NCBI GenBank assembly: GCA_027486585.1
Contig: JAIXOU010000040.1
Coordinates: forward strand, 61,079-125,078
Direction: 5' to 3'
Length of the DNA stretch: 64,000 nucleotides
Source of the DNA: Verrucomicrobiaceae bacterium
GTDB taxonomy: Bacteria; Verrucomicrobiota; Verrucomicrobiia; Verrucomicrobiales; Verrucomicrobiaceae
Shown here: positions 44,744 to 54,076 of the stretch, one piece after another
Layout: each line of letters begins with the position of its first letter
How positions within the stretch are numbered: position 1 is the first letter of the stretch
Notes under the pieces: model-generated
Databases searched by the model: none
Seen by the model: the letters and a program-made list of their open reading frames with translations, nothing else
What the model was told of the DNA's origin: nothing
Position numbers and translations under genes: made by a program

Positions 44744-45173
44744 GGCCACGGCCCTACCAGAAGAATTCGCCATCAGACGTGCCCTCATGGATGGAAGAGA
44801 AGAAGCCTCAATGTTTTTGCCCGCACATCTTTTTGCCTTATTCTTCAAGTCGTGAAGGCAGAAACATGGACAGGCAAAAATAGGTTGGAAATCGGTTTCT
44901 CTCACCTCCGTTGGTGCTGCCAGTGGACCGGCTGAAAGCACTACGCTGGAGTCACTTTCTCTTGATTTTATGGGTGTGAGGGTTTGCTCAGCCAACGCCA
45001 TGGGTTGGCTTGTGGGTTCATTGATCCGTGGCATCTCACTTCGGCAGGCCATGCGATGGCTGTAATTTTTGTTTCATTTTAAGCACCACTTTATCAAGAT
45101 CCTCAGCACCCTCTTTTGATAGACATAGACGTTTACTTTTCTCGATGATCTCCAACACCACAAATCACAAATA

Positions 45174-45193
45174 CCGCAGCCTTTCTGCTGCGG
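45174..45193 (-). terminator. Terminator of smc
   Basis: CCGCAGC (45174-45180) pairs with GCTGCGG (45187-45193). On the minus strand the hairpin lies 29 nt past the smc stop and is followed by TATTTGTGATTTG, a weak T-rich tail. Confidence 0.55.
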
Positions 45194-45221
45194 CTTTACT
45201 CCCTCCAATTAGATCGTGAGT

Positions 45222-48200
45222 CTAAACCGACTCACTCACGGCCAACTCCGCTTCTTCAGCCACTTCAGCTTCAGGTGTCTCGTGGTGCTCGACTTCAGCG
45301 GCGACTTCGGCTTCAAGGCGCAGTTCTTCCATCTTGCTGGGCTTTTTCTCTTCGGCAGACATGCGCACGCCGACAGGCTTGCTGATGCCAAACTCCTGCA
45401 TGGAGACGCCATAAATCACATCGGCACGACTCATGGTGCGTTTGTTATGGGTGACGATGATGAACTGGGAGTTGTCGATGAAATTGTCCAGCATCTTCAG
45501 GAAGCGGGAGATGTTCGACTCATCCAGTGGCGCGTCTAACTCGTCCAGCACGCAGAATGGGCTGGGCTTCACCTGATAGATGGAGAATAGCAGGGCCACG
45601 GCGGTCATGCTGCGCTCACCACCTGATAGCAGGCTGATCGTTTGCAGCTTCTTACCTGGTGGTTTGGCGATGATTTCAATGCCTGAATCCAATGGATCCG
45701 TGTCGTCCGTCAGCATCAAATCAGCCTTTGCGGTCGGGCCAAACAACTCACGGAAGTTGTTATGGAAGAAATTCCGCACCAGATCAAAGGTCTCCACGAA
45801 CATGGTCTTCGTCGTTTCATTGATCTTAGCGATGACTTCCAGCAGCTCTTCTTTCGAGCGAACCAGATCGTTGTGCTGCGTATCGAGGAAATTGTGACGT
45901 TCTTCGAGTTCTTCAAACTCCTGGATGGCATCCATGTTCACAGGACCAATGCCTTCAAGCTTCTGTCGCAGATCTCCGACAACGGCGTTCACGTAGTCCC
46001 AGTCGGGCTGCCCTTCTTCACCAGGGATGACGATTTCATCCAAATCCACGACCTCTTCTTCGGAAGCTTCGACGACTTCCGGTTCTTCCTCAGCCTCGAC
46101 TTCAGACGAGCCTTCAGAAGACTCGACAGCCACAGACTCCTGGTCGTCTGATGAGAAATCACTACCAGCAAGTGATGCCTTTTTCTTCTCGCCACGACCA
46201 CGGCCCTTCTTCTGCTCCTCGATGCTCAGCATGAGCGCGTGGTAATCAGGCTCAAAGGCGCTGATGTGGAAGCTGTAGCGATCCTGCACCTGCGAGATCA
46301 GATTTTCCAAACGAAGATCCACACGAGTTAGTTGCACTTCAATGCGATTGCGACTTTCACTAAGCCCGCTTGTTTGTTGGCGGAGCTGAATGAGCTGCGT
46401 TTCCAAAGCACTCACGCGCTCAAAAGCACCTGCACGCTCCTCGGTGCGCCCCTGAAGATGCTCTTCGATCGCGCCAATGGCCGCACGCTGAGATTCCACC
46501 TGTTCTTCAAAGCGCGCATTTTCGGCCTGGCTCTGTTCGATACGGGACCGCGAGGCATTGATCTCTTGTTCAAAGCGCTGGATGGCCGCCTGCAATTCGT
46601 GCAAGCGAGTGGCCATTGGCGCCTTTTGGCGCTCGAGCGATTGCAGCGCACTTTGTTCCAAAGCCAAGGCGGTGCGCAGTTCATTCAAACGCTCGCTGGA
46701 CTCCAACTCACGACGGAGGAAGGTCTCCATCTCCTGCTCAAGTTCAGCTTCATGAATACGGGCACCTTCGAGCTGCTCCAGAGCTGTAGCGGACTCTTCT
46801 TTTTGCCAGGCGATCTGAGCTTCAGCAGCTTCTACTCGACTCGCGATCTGATTCTGATCCCACTCCACACTTTCCAGTTTGGTGACAGCCTGTTGCAGAG
46901 CACGCTGCACGACAGAGAGCTTGCCGGTCAAGGTGGAGAAACCTTCACGAGCACGCTGACTTTGCTCGCGCAGCGTGACTTCCTCTTGCTGCATTTGCTC
47001 TACATCTAGGCGGAGTTGTTCAGCAGCGTCCTCTTTTTCCAAAAGCTGCATCTCATAACCTTCAAGCTCGACGCGCAGATTCTTCAGCTCTGCTTCGCGC
47101 CTGAGCATGGAGGCAGCTTCCTCTTTCGTCGCACCACCGTGAATCACGCCATCTGCGGCGATGAATTCACCCGCCAAAGTAGCAATGGCGATGTCACGCA
47201 GTTGGCGTTTCAGGCGTAGCGCTGTATGGAGGTCAGCGACGATCAGTACGTTATTTAAAAGGCGATCCGTCAACTCCTGCACGCCTGGCTTAGCACGCAC
47301 TTTATCGACAGCCCAGGCGATGCCGCCTTCGGGCACTAACTGGCGATCCGGCACAGCGCGCATGGTGGCGAAGTCCTGCGGCAACAGGGCTGCCTTGCCT
47401 AATTTCTGACCGGACAAGCGGTCCAGGATTTGAGAAGCCAATTCACTGTCCGTCAAAAGCACCGCTTGCAGGTGATCCCGAAGCGCCGACTCGATGGCTG
47501 CAATGAACTGCGGCTCTACCTCAATGGATGCAGCCAAAATACCACGCACTCCAACCGAGTAGATTTCTGGGCTATCCAAGCCCTTCAATACCTGCTGGGT
47601 GCCTTCAGCAAGTCCTTCACCTTTTTGCAGAAGCTGCTGAATGATCTCGATGCGTGAGCGGCGCTGCGTCACTTGCCGTTGCAGATCATTGAGTGACTCA
47701 TTCAAGGCATCCCGTTGGCGGCGCTTTTCAATGATATCACGGCCACAATTTTTAGCCCGTTCTTCCAGTTCATTGCGACTGGATTCCAGGTCCTGAATCT
47801 CACTCTGCAAGTGATCGAATTCAATCTGACTTGCTTCCTTTGCCTGAGCTGAAACTTGACGATCATGAGTCAAGGTCTCATGGCGCTGGCGATCATTGCT
47901 GATCTGATTGTTCAAGCTTTGCGCACGCGCATCGGCAGAGGCAATCTGACCTTCGAACTGACGGATACTCTCACGCACCGTTCTGCGATCCGTATCCAGT
48001 CGCGTGCGGTCCGGCGTGATGGACTGATGAATGGCGGCGTGCTCATTGAGCGCTAGTTGACGCACCTCCAGAGTTCCCCGGATCGTTATTGCCTGCTCAT
48101 CGGCCATGAGCATCTCACGGCGCTGCTCGTCGAGCTGATGCTGTCCCTGCTCAATCTGTTCTTCGTTCTGGCGGATGCGGCCGCTAAGTTCCTCAACACG

Positions 48201-49127
48201 CTCGTTGTTAAAACCAATACGACCTTCGGCACTCTGCACCTGACTGCGCAATGCCTCTGATTGCTGCCGCAGCTGATTGATCTGAGATTCGATGCTATGA
48301 TAAGCTTCACGCGTCTCAAGGGCCTCCTGTTCACTGGTCTGCAAACGCTGTTGCAGCTGCTCCAGTTGCTCAGTCATCATGCGCACATGATTTTCTGACT
48401 CCGCTTTTTCAGCGCTAAACTCTGAATACTGCTTGTGAGCCAGATGCGTATCCAGCATGCGCACATCATCCAGCAATGTCTGGTAACGACGCGCTTTAGC
48501 GGCCTGACGTTGCAGCGTGCCCATCTGCCGCTTCACTTCAGCGATCACGTCGGCGACACGCAGCAGATTGGCCCCGGTGTATTCGAGCTTACGAAGGGCC
48601 TCTTTTTTCTGACCTTTGAATTTGGTGATGCCAGCGGCTTCTTCGAAGACCATGCGGCGATCTTCTGGCTTCGAGCTCAAAAGCATGTCAATCTGACCCT
48701 GCGCCATGATCGAGTAGGCCTGCCGCCCAATACCCGTGCCGGAAAACAGATCGTTGATGTCTTTCAATCGGCAGACCGTCCCATTGAGGCGATATTCACT
48801 GCGACCATCACGAAAGACACGGCGACAAATGGCCACTTCATTGTAATCCACACCAAGAGCCTTCTCACAATCCGCCATCGTCAGGATCACCTCCGCCAAC
48901 CCCACCGGCTTACGCTTATCTGTGCCATTAAAAATAACGTCCGCCATTTCTTCACCACGCAAGGCTTTAGCCGATGTCTCACCGAGCACCCAGCGGATCG
49001 CATCGACCACATTGGACTTACCGCAGCCATTCGGACCGACGATTCCCGTGACACCTTTGTGAAATTCAAAGTGAGTCTTGTCTGCAAAGGACTTGAAGCC
49101 GTGAAGGGTGAGACTTTTGAGGAACAT
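45222..49127 (-). CDS. smc: Chromosome segregation SMC protein
   Basis: 1301 residues. Seen: Walker A GPNGCGKSNVVDAIRWVLGE near the start, two long coiled coils rich in Gln/Glu/Arg (~170-510 and ~690-960), a hinge at ~515-680 (VGVRGILAASIEVEPQFIAA ... GEFIAADGVIHGG), the C-terminal signature LLSGGERSMTAVALLF, and Walker B FCVLDELDAPLD. The dimer organises and segregates the chromosome with ScpA and ScpB, which are not in this window. It is about 110 residues longer than usual, owing to an acidic Ser/Glu-rich insert at ~975-1035 before the C-terminal head and a Glu/Ala-rich tail of about 40 residues. Single gene with a terminator behind it. Confidence 0.95.
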   Translation of the reverse strand: MFLKSLTLHGFKSFADKTHFEFHKGVTGIVGPNGCGKSNVVDAIRWVLGETSAKALRGEEMADVIFNGTDKRKPVGLAEVILTMADCEKALGVDYNEVAICRRVFRDGRSEYRLNGTVCRLKDINDLFSGTGIGRQAYSIMAQGQIDMLLSSKPEDRRMVFEEAAGITKFKGQKKEALRKLEYTGANLLRVADVIAEVKRQMGTLQRQAAKARRYQTLLDDVRMLDTHLAHKQYSEFSAEKAESENHVRMMTEQLEQLQQRLQTSEQEALETREAYHSIESQINQLRQQSEALRSQVQSAEGRIGFNNERVEELSGRIRQNEEQIEQGQHQLDEQRREMLMADEQAITIRGTLEVRQLALNEHAAIHQSITPDRTRLDTDRRTVRESIRQFEGQIASADARAQSLNNQISNDRQRHETLTHDRQVSAQAKEASQIEFDHLQSEIQDLESSRNELEERAKNCGRDIIEKRRQRDALNESLNDLQRQVTQRRSRIEIIQQLLQKGEGLAEGTQQVLKGLDSPEIYSVGVRGILAASIEVEPQFIAAIESALRDHLQAVLLTDSELASQILDRLSGQKLGKAALLPQDFATMRAVPDRQLVPEGGIAWAVDKVRAKPGVQELTDRLLNNVLIVADLHTALRLKRQLRDIAIATLAGEFIAADGVIHGGATKEEAASMLRREAELKNLRVELEGYEMQLLEKEDAAEQLRLDVEQMQQEEVTLREQSQRAREGFSTLTGKLSVVQRALQQAVTKLESVEWDQNQIASRVEAAEAQIAWQKEESATALEQLEGARIHEAELEQEMETFLRRELESSERLNELRTALALEQSALQSLERQKAPMATRLHELQAAIQRFEQEINASRSRIEQSQAENARFEEQVESQRAAIGAIEEHLQGRTEERAGAFERVSALETQLIQLRQQTSGLSESRNRIEVQLTRVDLRLENLISQVQDRYSFHISAFEPDYHALMLSIEEQKKGRGRGEKKKASLAGSDFSSDDQESVAVESSEGSSEVEAEEEPEVVEASEEEVVDLDEIVIPGEEGQPDWDYVNAVVGDLRQKLEGIGPVNMDAIQEFEELEERHNFLDTQHNDLVRSKEELLEVIAKINETTKTMFVETFDLVRNFFHNNFRELFGPTAKADLMLTDDTDPLDSGIEIIAKPPGKKLQTISLLSGGERSMTAVALLFSIYQVKPSPFCVLDELDAPLDESNISRFLKMLDNFIDNSQFIIVTHNKRTMSRADVIYGVSMQEFGISKPVGVRMSAEEKKPSKMEELRLEAEVAAEVEHHETPEAEVAEEAELAVSESV

Positions 49128-49317
49128 AAGAGCGGGATAAAGTTAGGACCGCAGACATGAACGCCACCCAGCAACACCAGAGCAAGAGAGAAGCTTCATT
49201 TCTCCATATCTTGGGGATAATTAATACATCTAAAACAAGATGTGGGATTTCACCCGCTCATTTATCTGTGAATAATCTACCTGTTTGTGAACAAGAATTC
49301 ACCGCCCCATTTCCACC

Positions 49318-50484
49318 TCAAGGCCGGGCCTTCTTTAAAGCAGGCACCACGATACCTGCTGCATCCATAACTGCTTTTTGAAAAACATCCTTCGGCTTAC
49401 CACTTTCTGGAACCAAGACATTCTGCACCAGGAAAACCGTCACAAGCTGGTGAACAGGATCAATCCAGCCATTCGTCGCGAAGGCGCCGCCATGACCATA
49501 ACTCCCTACGGGCATGGCTGAACAGGTGCGCTGGGTCTCTGTATTCACCTGCCAACCACAGGCATAATTGACCGACTTACCGCCAGCAGAAACAGATTCG
49601 GTCATGTCCTGCACAGCCTTTTCTGATAAGATGCGCATCCCCTCCCATTCCCCACCTGCAGCGATCATGGCATAAAAACGCCCCATGTCGGCTGCCGTCG
49701 AAAATAGACCACCGGAAGGCTCAACCATATGAGTGACACGCACATCACTCGTGATAAAAGGATTGTAGCCAATGACCAATTCATGCGTCTCCTCGTCCAT
49801 CTTATAGGTTTGAGCTATCCGGGTGCGATGAGCCTCATCAGGATTAAACTGCGTATCCTTCATCCCCAAGGGCCCGAACAAACGCTTTTGAAGAAACGCC
49901 TCATATTTCATGCCTGAGACGATTTCTAGAATACGACCTGCCACAGTGGGGCCAAAGCCGTATTCGTAGGCACTGCCAGGCTGAAAGGCCAACGGAGTCT
50001 TGATCAAAGTCGCCACATAAGTCTTCAGTGAGATCGCCCCATCTGATGGCTTGCGCGGCGGAAAAGCGATGCCCGCCGTATGACTCAAGAGCATTCGAAG
50101 TGTGATCGGTTTTATCGGCACACGACCATCAGCAAGCTTTACCGCTGCCAATTCAGGCAACCATCTGGAAGCTGGCTCATCCAGCGAAAGCTTCCCCTCA
50201 TCGACCAAAATCATGATCGCGGAAGCATTCACAGACTTCGTCATTGATGCGATCCAAAATAGGGTATCCTTTTCCATCTTGATCCCCTTCCCTATGTCTG
50301 CCATACCCACTGCGGAATGATGGATCACCTTGCCTTTCTGCATCACCAAGGTCACTACCCCCGCGGCCTGTTTTGCGTCCACGGCCTGCTGCATGGCCGA
50401 AGGAATGACTTCCAACTTTGTCGTATCCAAAGCGAACGACAGTGATGGAATAGCGAGAAGAGCGAATAGATTGAGATAGGTCAT
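49318..50484 (-). CDS. Serine hydrolase of the class C beta-lactamase / esterase family
   Basis: 388 residues with a signal peptide (MTYLNLFALLAIPSLSFALD). The catalytic SxxK is Ser80-Met-Thr-Lys83 (WIASMTKSVNA), a Tyr motif follows (PGSAYEYGFGP), and the KTG-equivalent is YGHGGAFATNGWIDP. This HGGxF form, together with MLLSHTAGI, is typical of EstB-like esterases and beta-lactamase-related hydrolases rather than true AmpC. It probably hydrolyses small esters or peptidoglycan-derived substrates in the periplasm. Actual drug resistance is not implied. The next gene on this strand starts 41 bp upstream, so the gene may be part of the sulfatase-queD-lipoprotein run. Confidence 0.85.
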   Translation of the reverse strand: MTYLNLFALLAIPSLSFALDTTKLEVIPSAMQQAVDAKQAAGVVTLVMQKGKVIHHSAVGMADIGKGIKMEKDTLFWIASMTKSVNASAIMILVDEGKLSLDEPASRWLPELAAVKLADGRVPIKPITLRMLLSHTAGIAFPPRKPSDGAISLKTYVATLIKTPLAFQPGSAYEYGFGPTVAGRILEIVSGMKYEAFLQKRLFGPLGMKDTQFNPDEAHRTRIAQTYKMDEETHELVIGYNPFITSDVRVTHMVEPSGGLFSTAADMGRFYAMIAAGGEWEGMRILSEKAVQDMTESVSAGGKSVNYACGWQVNTETQRTCSAMPVGSYGHGGAFATNGWIDPVHQLVTVFLVQNVLVPESGKPKDVFQKAVMDAAGIVVPALKKARP

Positions 50485-50525
50485 TCCATCTCAACGTGAC
50501 TCTTCAGTAAACTGTATCGCAAAAC

Positions 50526-50864
50526 CTAGCGTGGGCTTTCGTGGAAGATGTAGCTGGTGGAATAGTCACTGAATTCAAAATAGACGCGTTTTTCATCCGC
50601 GGATTTCAGGCCATCAAGATTCTCATCCAGAATACCATAGCCAAAGCGATACGGGCGTGGCACACCACCTTCAGTGGCAGAGGCGGTGGTAAGTTTATCG
50701 ACCTGGATGAAGCGTTTAACGAGTTTCTCACCCGCATAGATTTCCAGAATGCCATTCACTCCTGTCCAGTTTTGAATAGAACGGCCCCACTGATTTTGAC
50801 TCTCTTGCGTGCAGGCAGTGAGCAGAATCAGGAGCAGACTTGGTAAGATGAGGTGTTTTTTCAC
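50526..50864 (-). CDS. Small predicted lipoprotein
   Basis: 112 residues from a GTG at 50864 that opens a lipoprotein signal (VKKHLILPSLLLILLTACTQ, lipobox LTAC). The mature ~93-residue domain (NGILEIYAGEKLVKRFIQVD ... KRVYFEFSDYSTSYIFHE) looks beta-rich and is not recognised. The GTG start is favoured over an ATG at 50954 because the longer form buries the signal and overlaps queD. Likely anchored in the outer or inner membrane; function unknown. Confidence 0.65.
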   Translation of the reverse strand: MKKHLILPSLLLILLTACTQESQNQWGRSIQNWTGVNGILEIYAGEKLVKRFIQVDKLTTASATEGGVPRPYRFGYGILDENLDGLKSADEKRVYFEFSDYSTSYIFHESPR

Positions 50865-50950
50865 GGCCCTGCATCGCCCCGCCTGAGTCCCATGGCGAGT
50901 TGGATTTTCATCGAAAATTGGAATCGCCAGGCCCCCTGAGACACGAAAAA

Positions 50951-51316
50951 TCAAAACTCACCGCGGAAGACGCAGCGAGCGCTGGGAGTCTCGTGGATGG
51001 TGATTTCGGCTAGACCAGGGAGTTGCGGAGCCAACTTTAGCCAAAGCCACGCGGCCATGTTTTCGATGGTTGGGTTCTCCAAGCCTTCGATCTCATTGAG
51101 GTAACCGTGATCCATGAGCTCTAAAAGCGGCTTCATGGCCTTGCTGATCTCAGCGTGGTCATAAACCCAACCGATGGTCGGATTGACTTCGCCATCGATG
51201 GTGATCTCGACTTTGAAACTATGACCATGCATCTTCGTGCACTTGTGATCAGAGGGCAGATTGGGAAGCGTTTGGGCGGCTTCGAAACGGAATTCTTTAA
51301 TGATGCGGCAACGCAT
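50951..51316 (-). CDS. queD: 6-carboxy-5,6,7,8-tetrahydropterin synthase (QueD/PTPS family)
   Basis: 121 residues, normal length. QueD converts dihydroneopterin triphosphate to 6-carboxytetrahydropterin for queuosine and other deazapurines. Seen: KCTKMHGHSFKVEITI with the catalytic Cys and the HxH zinc ligands, GWVYDHAEISKAMKPLLE, DHGYLNEI, NPTIENMAAWLW and ITIHETPSARCVF with the Glu that binds the pterin. One oddity: the first zinc-ligand position, normally AAH, reads Gln15 (FEAAQTLP). No other queuosine gene is in the window. It lies 4 bp downstream of the sulfatase gene stop, so it is probably co-transcribed with it. Confidence 0.88.
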   Translation of the reverse strand: MRCRIIKEFRFEAAQTLPNLPSDHKCTKMHGHSFKVEITIDGEVNPTIGWVYDHAEISKAMKPLLELMDHGYLNEIEGLENPTIENMAAWLWLKLAPQLPGLAEITIHETPSARCVFRGEF

Positions 51317-51320
51317 GGAG

Positions 51321-53330
51321 TCAATTTGTTGAGGGTTTTGTCACCTGTTCTTTCGGCGGCAGGAGGGTGATGCGCAAGTGATGAACGAGGCCATCAAAAG
51401 GTGTGCTGTTGGGATAGTCCTTGGCGCTGAGAATGCCAAAACTCTGACCTGCCACTAAAACGCCCTCAGAATCCGCGCTAAACCCCGAGGCAAAGGGTGC
51501 CATGCCGAGCACTTCACTGCGGCCAGGAACGGCCAAAGACATGAGTCCATAGGTATCCATGCCAGCCCGCACTTGGCAGCGCCCAGGCTGCAACCCATCG
51601 CCAGTGATGGAGGTGCCCTTGCCTTGATGAAAAATCGTCAAAACAGGCTTTCCTGCTACGAGATGGAGGACATAGCCGAGTTTAACATCCCCCTGTGAAA
51701 CCAAGGTACTGTCTTGATCGACCTCTGGATGATACTCAAAGGCTGTTTCAATAAAAAAACCACACCCCTTGAGCGGCGGTGCCTCGATCGCTTCCAATTC
51801 ATCGCCTACTTGCAGGCTCAAATGCACGCCACCATCAGGGCTCGGAGCCGCCGCGACCTCTGTCACCAGGCGGGCCGCACGCTGAAATTCTTTTGGGAAA
51901 AAAGCGGCCAATTCTTGCTTCAAAACAGCGTGCTCGGGTAAGGCAGCTAGATTGGTCCATTCATGAGGATCGGTTTGATGATTGTAAAGCTCCTCACCTC
52001 CATCCGCATACCGAATGTAGCGCCATTGATCCGTTCTGGCTGCATAACTGACCTGATCACCATCGCCCATGGTGGTGATGGCGGGTCGCTCACGGTGAAC
52101 CGCAGGATCACGCAGCAGTGGCTCAAGGCTCAATCCATCCAGATGCGTAGGACTCGTTACTTGAGTGAGGTCGCAGAGAGTGGGATAAAGATCCACGAGG
52201 GATACGGGTTGATCACTGACGGTGTCTTCTTGGGTGATGCCGGGCGCATAAATGGTCAGAGGCACACGCGTCGTTTCCTCCCAAAGTTTACCTTTGTGCC
52301 ACATCTGCTTTTCCCCCAGATACCAGCCGTGATCCGAAGTGAAAACGACGATGGTGTTCTTGGCATTCGGACCCGCATCTAGAGCACGCATGACCTGCCC
52401 CAGCATGGCGTCACAAAAGGCCACACTGGCCAAATAGGCCTGAACAGCCTCTTTCCATTTGCCACTCTTGAGGATTACATCGTGGAGACCACCAGGCTTT
52501 GCATGATTGCGGGCAGATTCAGGCACATCAGAGAGATCATCCTCTTTTACCACCGGCAACTGAATGCTGGACAGTGGAAAGAGATCAAAATACTTCTGCG
52601 GCACATACCAGGGTGAGTGCGGGCGATACAAGCCAACGGCGAGAAAGAAAGGTTTCGGACTTTTTTTGCTGAGGAAATCCGTGGCCCAAGCGGTGACTTG
52701 ACCGTCATCTGTCAGCGCATCTGGGGTCTCGATCTTTCCCCAGTCCCAATGCCAGATGTTCAGGCCGTTGAAATTCTGCCCTGTGTGCACAGGTAGATCT
52801 GGAATCTGCACACCTGGCATAGGAAAGCGTGCATCCCAGGCGGCATCCTGCTCAAAGCCACGTCGGCCTCCATGCCAGCCTGTTAAGCGCCCTTCAGGAC
52901 CACCGTGGTTGGCGTGAAAGATCTTTCCTGCCGCAGCTGTGGCGTAACCCATGGCTTTGAAATGCTCAGGCAGGGTGGGTTTCCCCATGATCTGAACACT
53001 GCGCCGCCAGTCCTGCTCATTGCCAAAGACGCCACTAGAAGCCGGCATCAAGCCAGTCATCATGGAAGTGCGCGACGGATTGCATAAAGCATAGTTGCAA
53101 TGGGCGTTGGTGAACCTCATGCCCAACTTGGCTAAAAAATCCATGTTTGGCGTCCGCGCTTGTGGATGGCCTCCCATCCAGCCGACATAATCCCGCAGAT
53201 CATCGGCGACGATGAATAGAACATTAGGCTTTCCAACTGCGCTAACCGCACGCTTTTTCGTCTTTGAGGCCGCAAAAGACATCAGGGGCCAAAGAAAGAA
53301 GATAAGAAAACAGCGAGAACTCAACGACAT
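51321..53330 (-). CDS. Secreted sulfatase, iduronate-2-sulfatase-like
   Basis: 669 residues with a signal peptide (MSLSSRCFLIFFLWPLMSFA). It has the sulfatase core: NVLFIVADDLRDYVGWMGGH with metal-binding Asp-Asp, and CNPSR with Cys83, the residue turned into formylglycine by the anaerobic or FGE-type maturase. It continues with YATAAAGKIFHANHG, FLAVGLYRPHSPWYVPQKYF, and VVFTSDHGWYLGEKQMWHKG with the second Asp-His pair. RPHSPW and the overall order match iduronate-2-sulfatase-type enzymes that desulfate glycosaminoglycan-like or algal polysaccharides. A ~140-residue C-terminal beta domain is extra. No formylglycine-generating enzyme lies nearby. It is the first gene of the minus-strand run with queD. 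Confidence 0.9.
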   Translation of the reverse strand: MSLSSRCFLIFFLWPLMSFAASKTKKRAVSAVGKPNVLFIVADDLRDYVGWMGGHPQARTPNMDFLAKLGMRFTNAHCNYALCNPSRTSMMTGLMPASSGVFGNEQDWRRSVQIMGKPTLPEHFKAMGYATAAAGKIFHANHGGPEGRLTGWHGGRRGFEQDAAWDARFPMPGVQIPDLPVHTGQNFNGLNIWHWDWGKIETPDALTDDGQVTAWATDFLSKKSPKPFFLAVGLYRPHSPWYVPQKYFDLFPLSSIQLPVVKEDDLSDVPESARNHAKPGGLHDVILKSGKWKEAVQAYLASVAFCDAMLGQVMRALDAGPNAKNTIVVFTSDHGWYLGEKQMWHKGKLWEETTRVPLTIYAPGITQEDTVSDQPVSLVDLYPTLCDLTQVTSPTHLDGLSLEPLLRDPAVHRERPAITTMGDGDQVSYAARTDQWRYIRYADGGEELYNHQTDPHEWTNLAALPEHAVLKQELAAFFPKEFQRAARLVTEVAAAPSPDGGVHLSLQVGDELEAIEAPPLKGCGFFIETAFEYHPEVDQDSTLVSQGDVKLGYVLHLVAGKPVLTIFHQGKGTSITGDGLQPGRCQVRAGMDTYGLMSLAVPGRSEVLGMAPFASGFSADSEGVLVAGQSFGILSAKDYPNSTPFDGLVHHLRITLLPPKEQVTKPSTN

Positions 53331-53461
53331 TGAAACATCAAAGCATTCAGATCCATGCGATGCAACGTTAGCCTCGTCATTGATGAAAGAGGTGGCAGGG
53401 GCTTTTAAATCAATCCACCCCTCATCTTCAGACTTCTCGTTTTGAAAATCTAGCGTATGAA

Positions 53462-54037
53462 GTGCTTGTGACCTTTGCCACTCAGATCACGATCTTCCGT
53501 ATCCTGCTTATCCCACTTTTCATTGGGCTGGCTGTTTATTATGGTCAAAGCGTGACGGCGGGGATGCCCAATGAGACGCTGCGTTTGTGGACGATCGGCA
53601 TTTTTTCACTCGCCGCCTTTAGCGATGCGCTCGACGGCTACATTGCTCGGAATTTCAATCAAGCCAGTAAGCTGGGCGCCATTCTTGATCCTTTGGCTGA
53701 TAAGCTCATGCTGCTGTCCGCGATCATCACCTTAAGTTTCACAGGCTGGCGTCAGCACTTCCCGCTTTGGTTTCCGACCCTGGTGATCTTTAAAGACTTA
53801 GCCAGCATCGGTGCCGCCTTCTTGATCGATCATCTTGTGGGTAAATGCGACATCAAGGCCCACTGGACAGGTAAGGTCTCAACCGTCGCGCAATTCACCG
53901 CCATTCTTTGGCTCATGGTGGATCTGCCGTATCTTATCCTACCCACGGTGGTGGCAGGCGCGTTCACCCTGATCTCGGGCTTCAGAAATCTGGCCGATGG
54001 TGTCGAGCAAGTTAAAAAGCACGATGCCCAGCCGTAA
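53462..54037 (+). CDS. pgsA: CDP-diacylglycerol-glycerol-3-phosphate 3-phosphatidyltransferase family protein
   Basis: 191 residues from a GTG start. The CDP-alcohol phosphotransferase signature D-x2-DG-x2-AR-x8-G-x3-D-x3-D is complete: DALDGYIARNFNQ then KLGAILDPLADK. Five or six hydrophobic helices (e.g. ITIFRILLIPLFIGLAVYYG) fit an inner-membrane enzyme. PgsA makes phosphatidylglycerol phosphate for acidic phospholipids; closely related family members such as cardiolipin synthases share the signature, so the exact alcohol acceptor is inferred from length and N-terminal form. Monocistronic, convergent with the ATP synthase operon. Confidence 0.85.
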   Translation: MLVTFATQITIFRILLIPLFIGLAVYYGQSVTAGMPNETLRLWTIGIFSLAAFSDALDGYIARNFNQASKLGAILDPLADKLMLLSAIITLSFTGWRQHFPLWFPTLVIFKDLASIGAAFLIDHLVGKCDIKAHWTGKVSTVAQFTAILWLMVDLPYLILPTVVAGAFTLISGFRNLADGVEQVKKHDAQP

Positions 54038-54054
54038 AGCTGGGCATCAAATTT
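54023..54054. terminator. Bidirectional terminator between pgsA and atpC
   Basis: GATGCCCAGC (54023-54032), loop CGTAAA, GCTGGGCATC (54039-54048): a perfect 10-bp stem that includes the pgsA stop codon. AAATTT follows on the plus strand and, four bases past the stem, TTTTT on the minus strand, so it can serve both converging genes. Confidence 0.75.
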
Positions 54055-54076
54055 AAAGGAACTCGGAACAGGTCAA

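Larger units (their letters stand above)
44609..45221. other. Gene-free stretch holding a palindromic repeat and a terminator
   Basis: 613 bp between the DUF1080 gene and smc, both on the minus strand. It contains the 62-bp AACAGGTT-type palindrome (44682-44743) and the smc terminator (45174-45193). No further gene is supported. The DUF1080 promoter presumably lies near 44620-44670. Confidence 0.5.

Noticed and set aside
43649..45052. 467-residue version of the DUF1080 protein
   Set aside because: The extra N-terminal part crosses the palindromic repeat and precedes a clear signal peptide starting at 44608.
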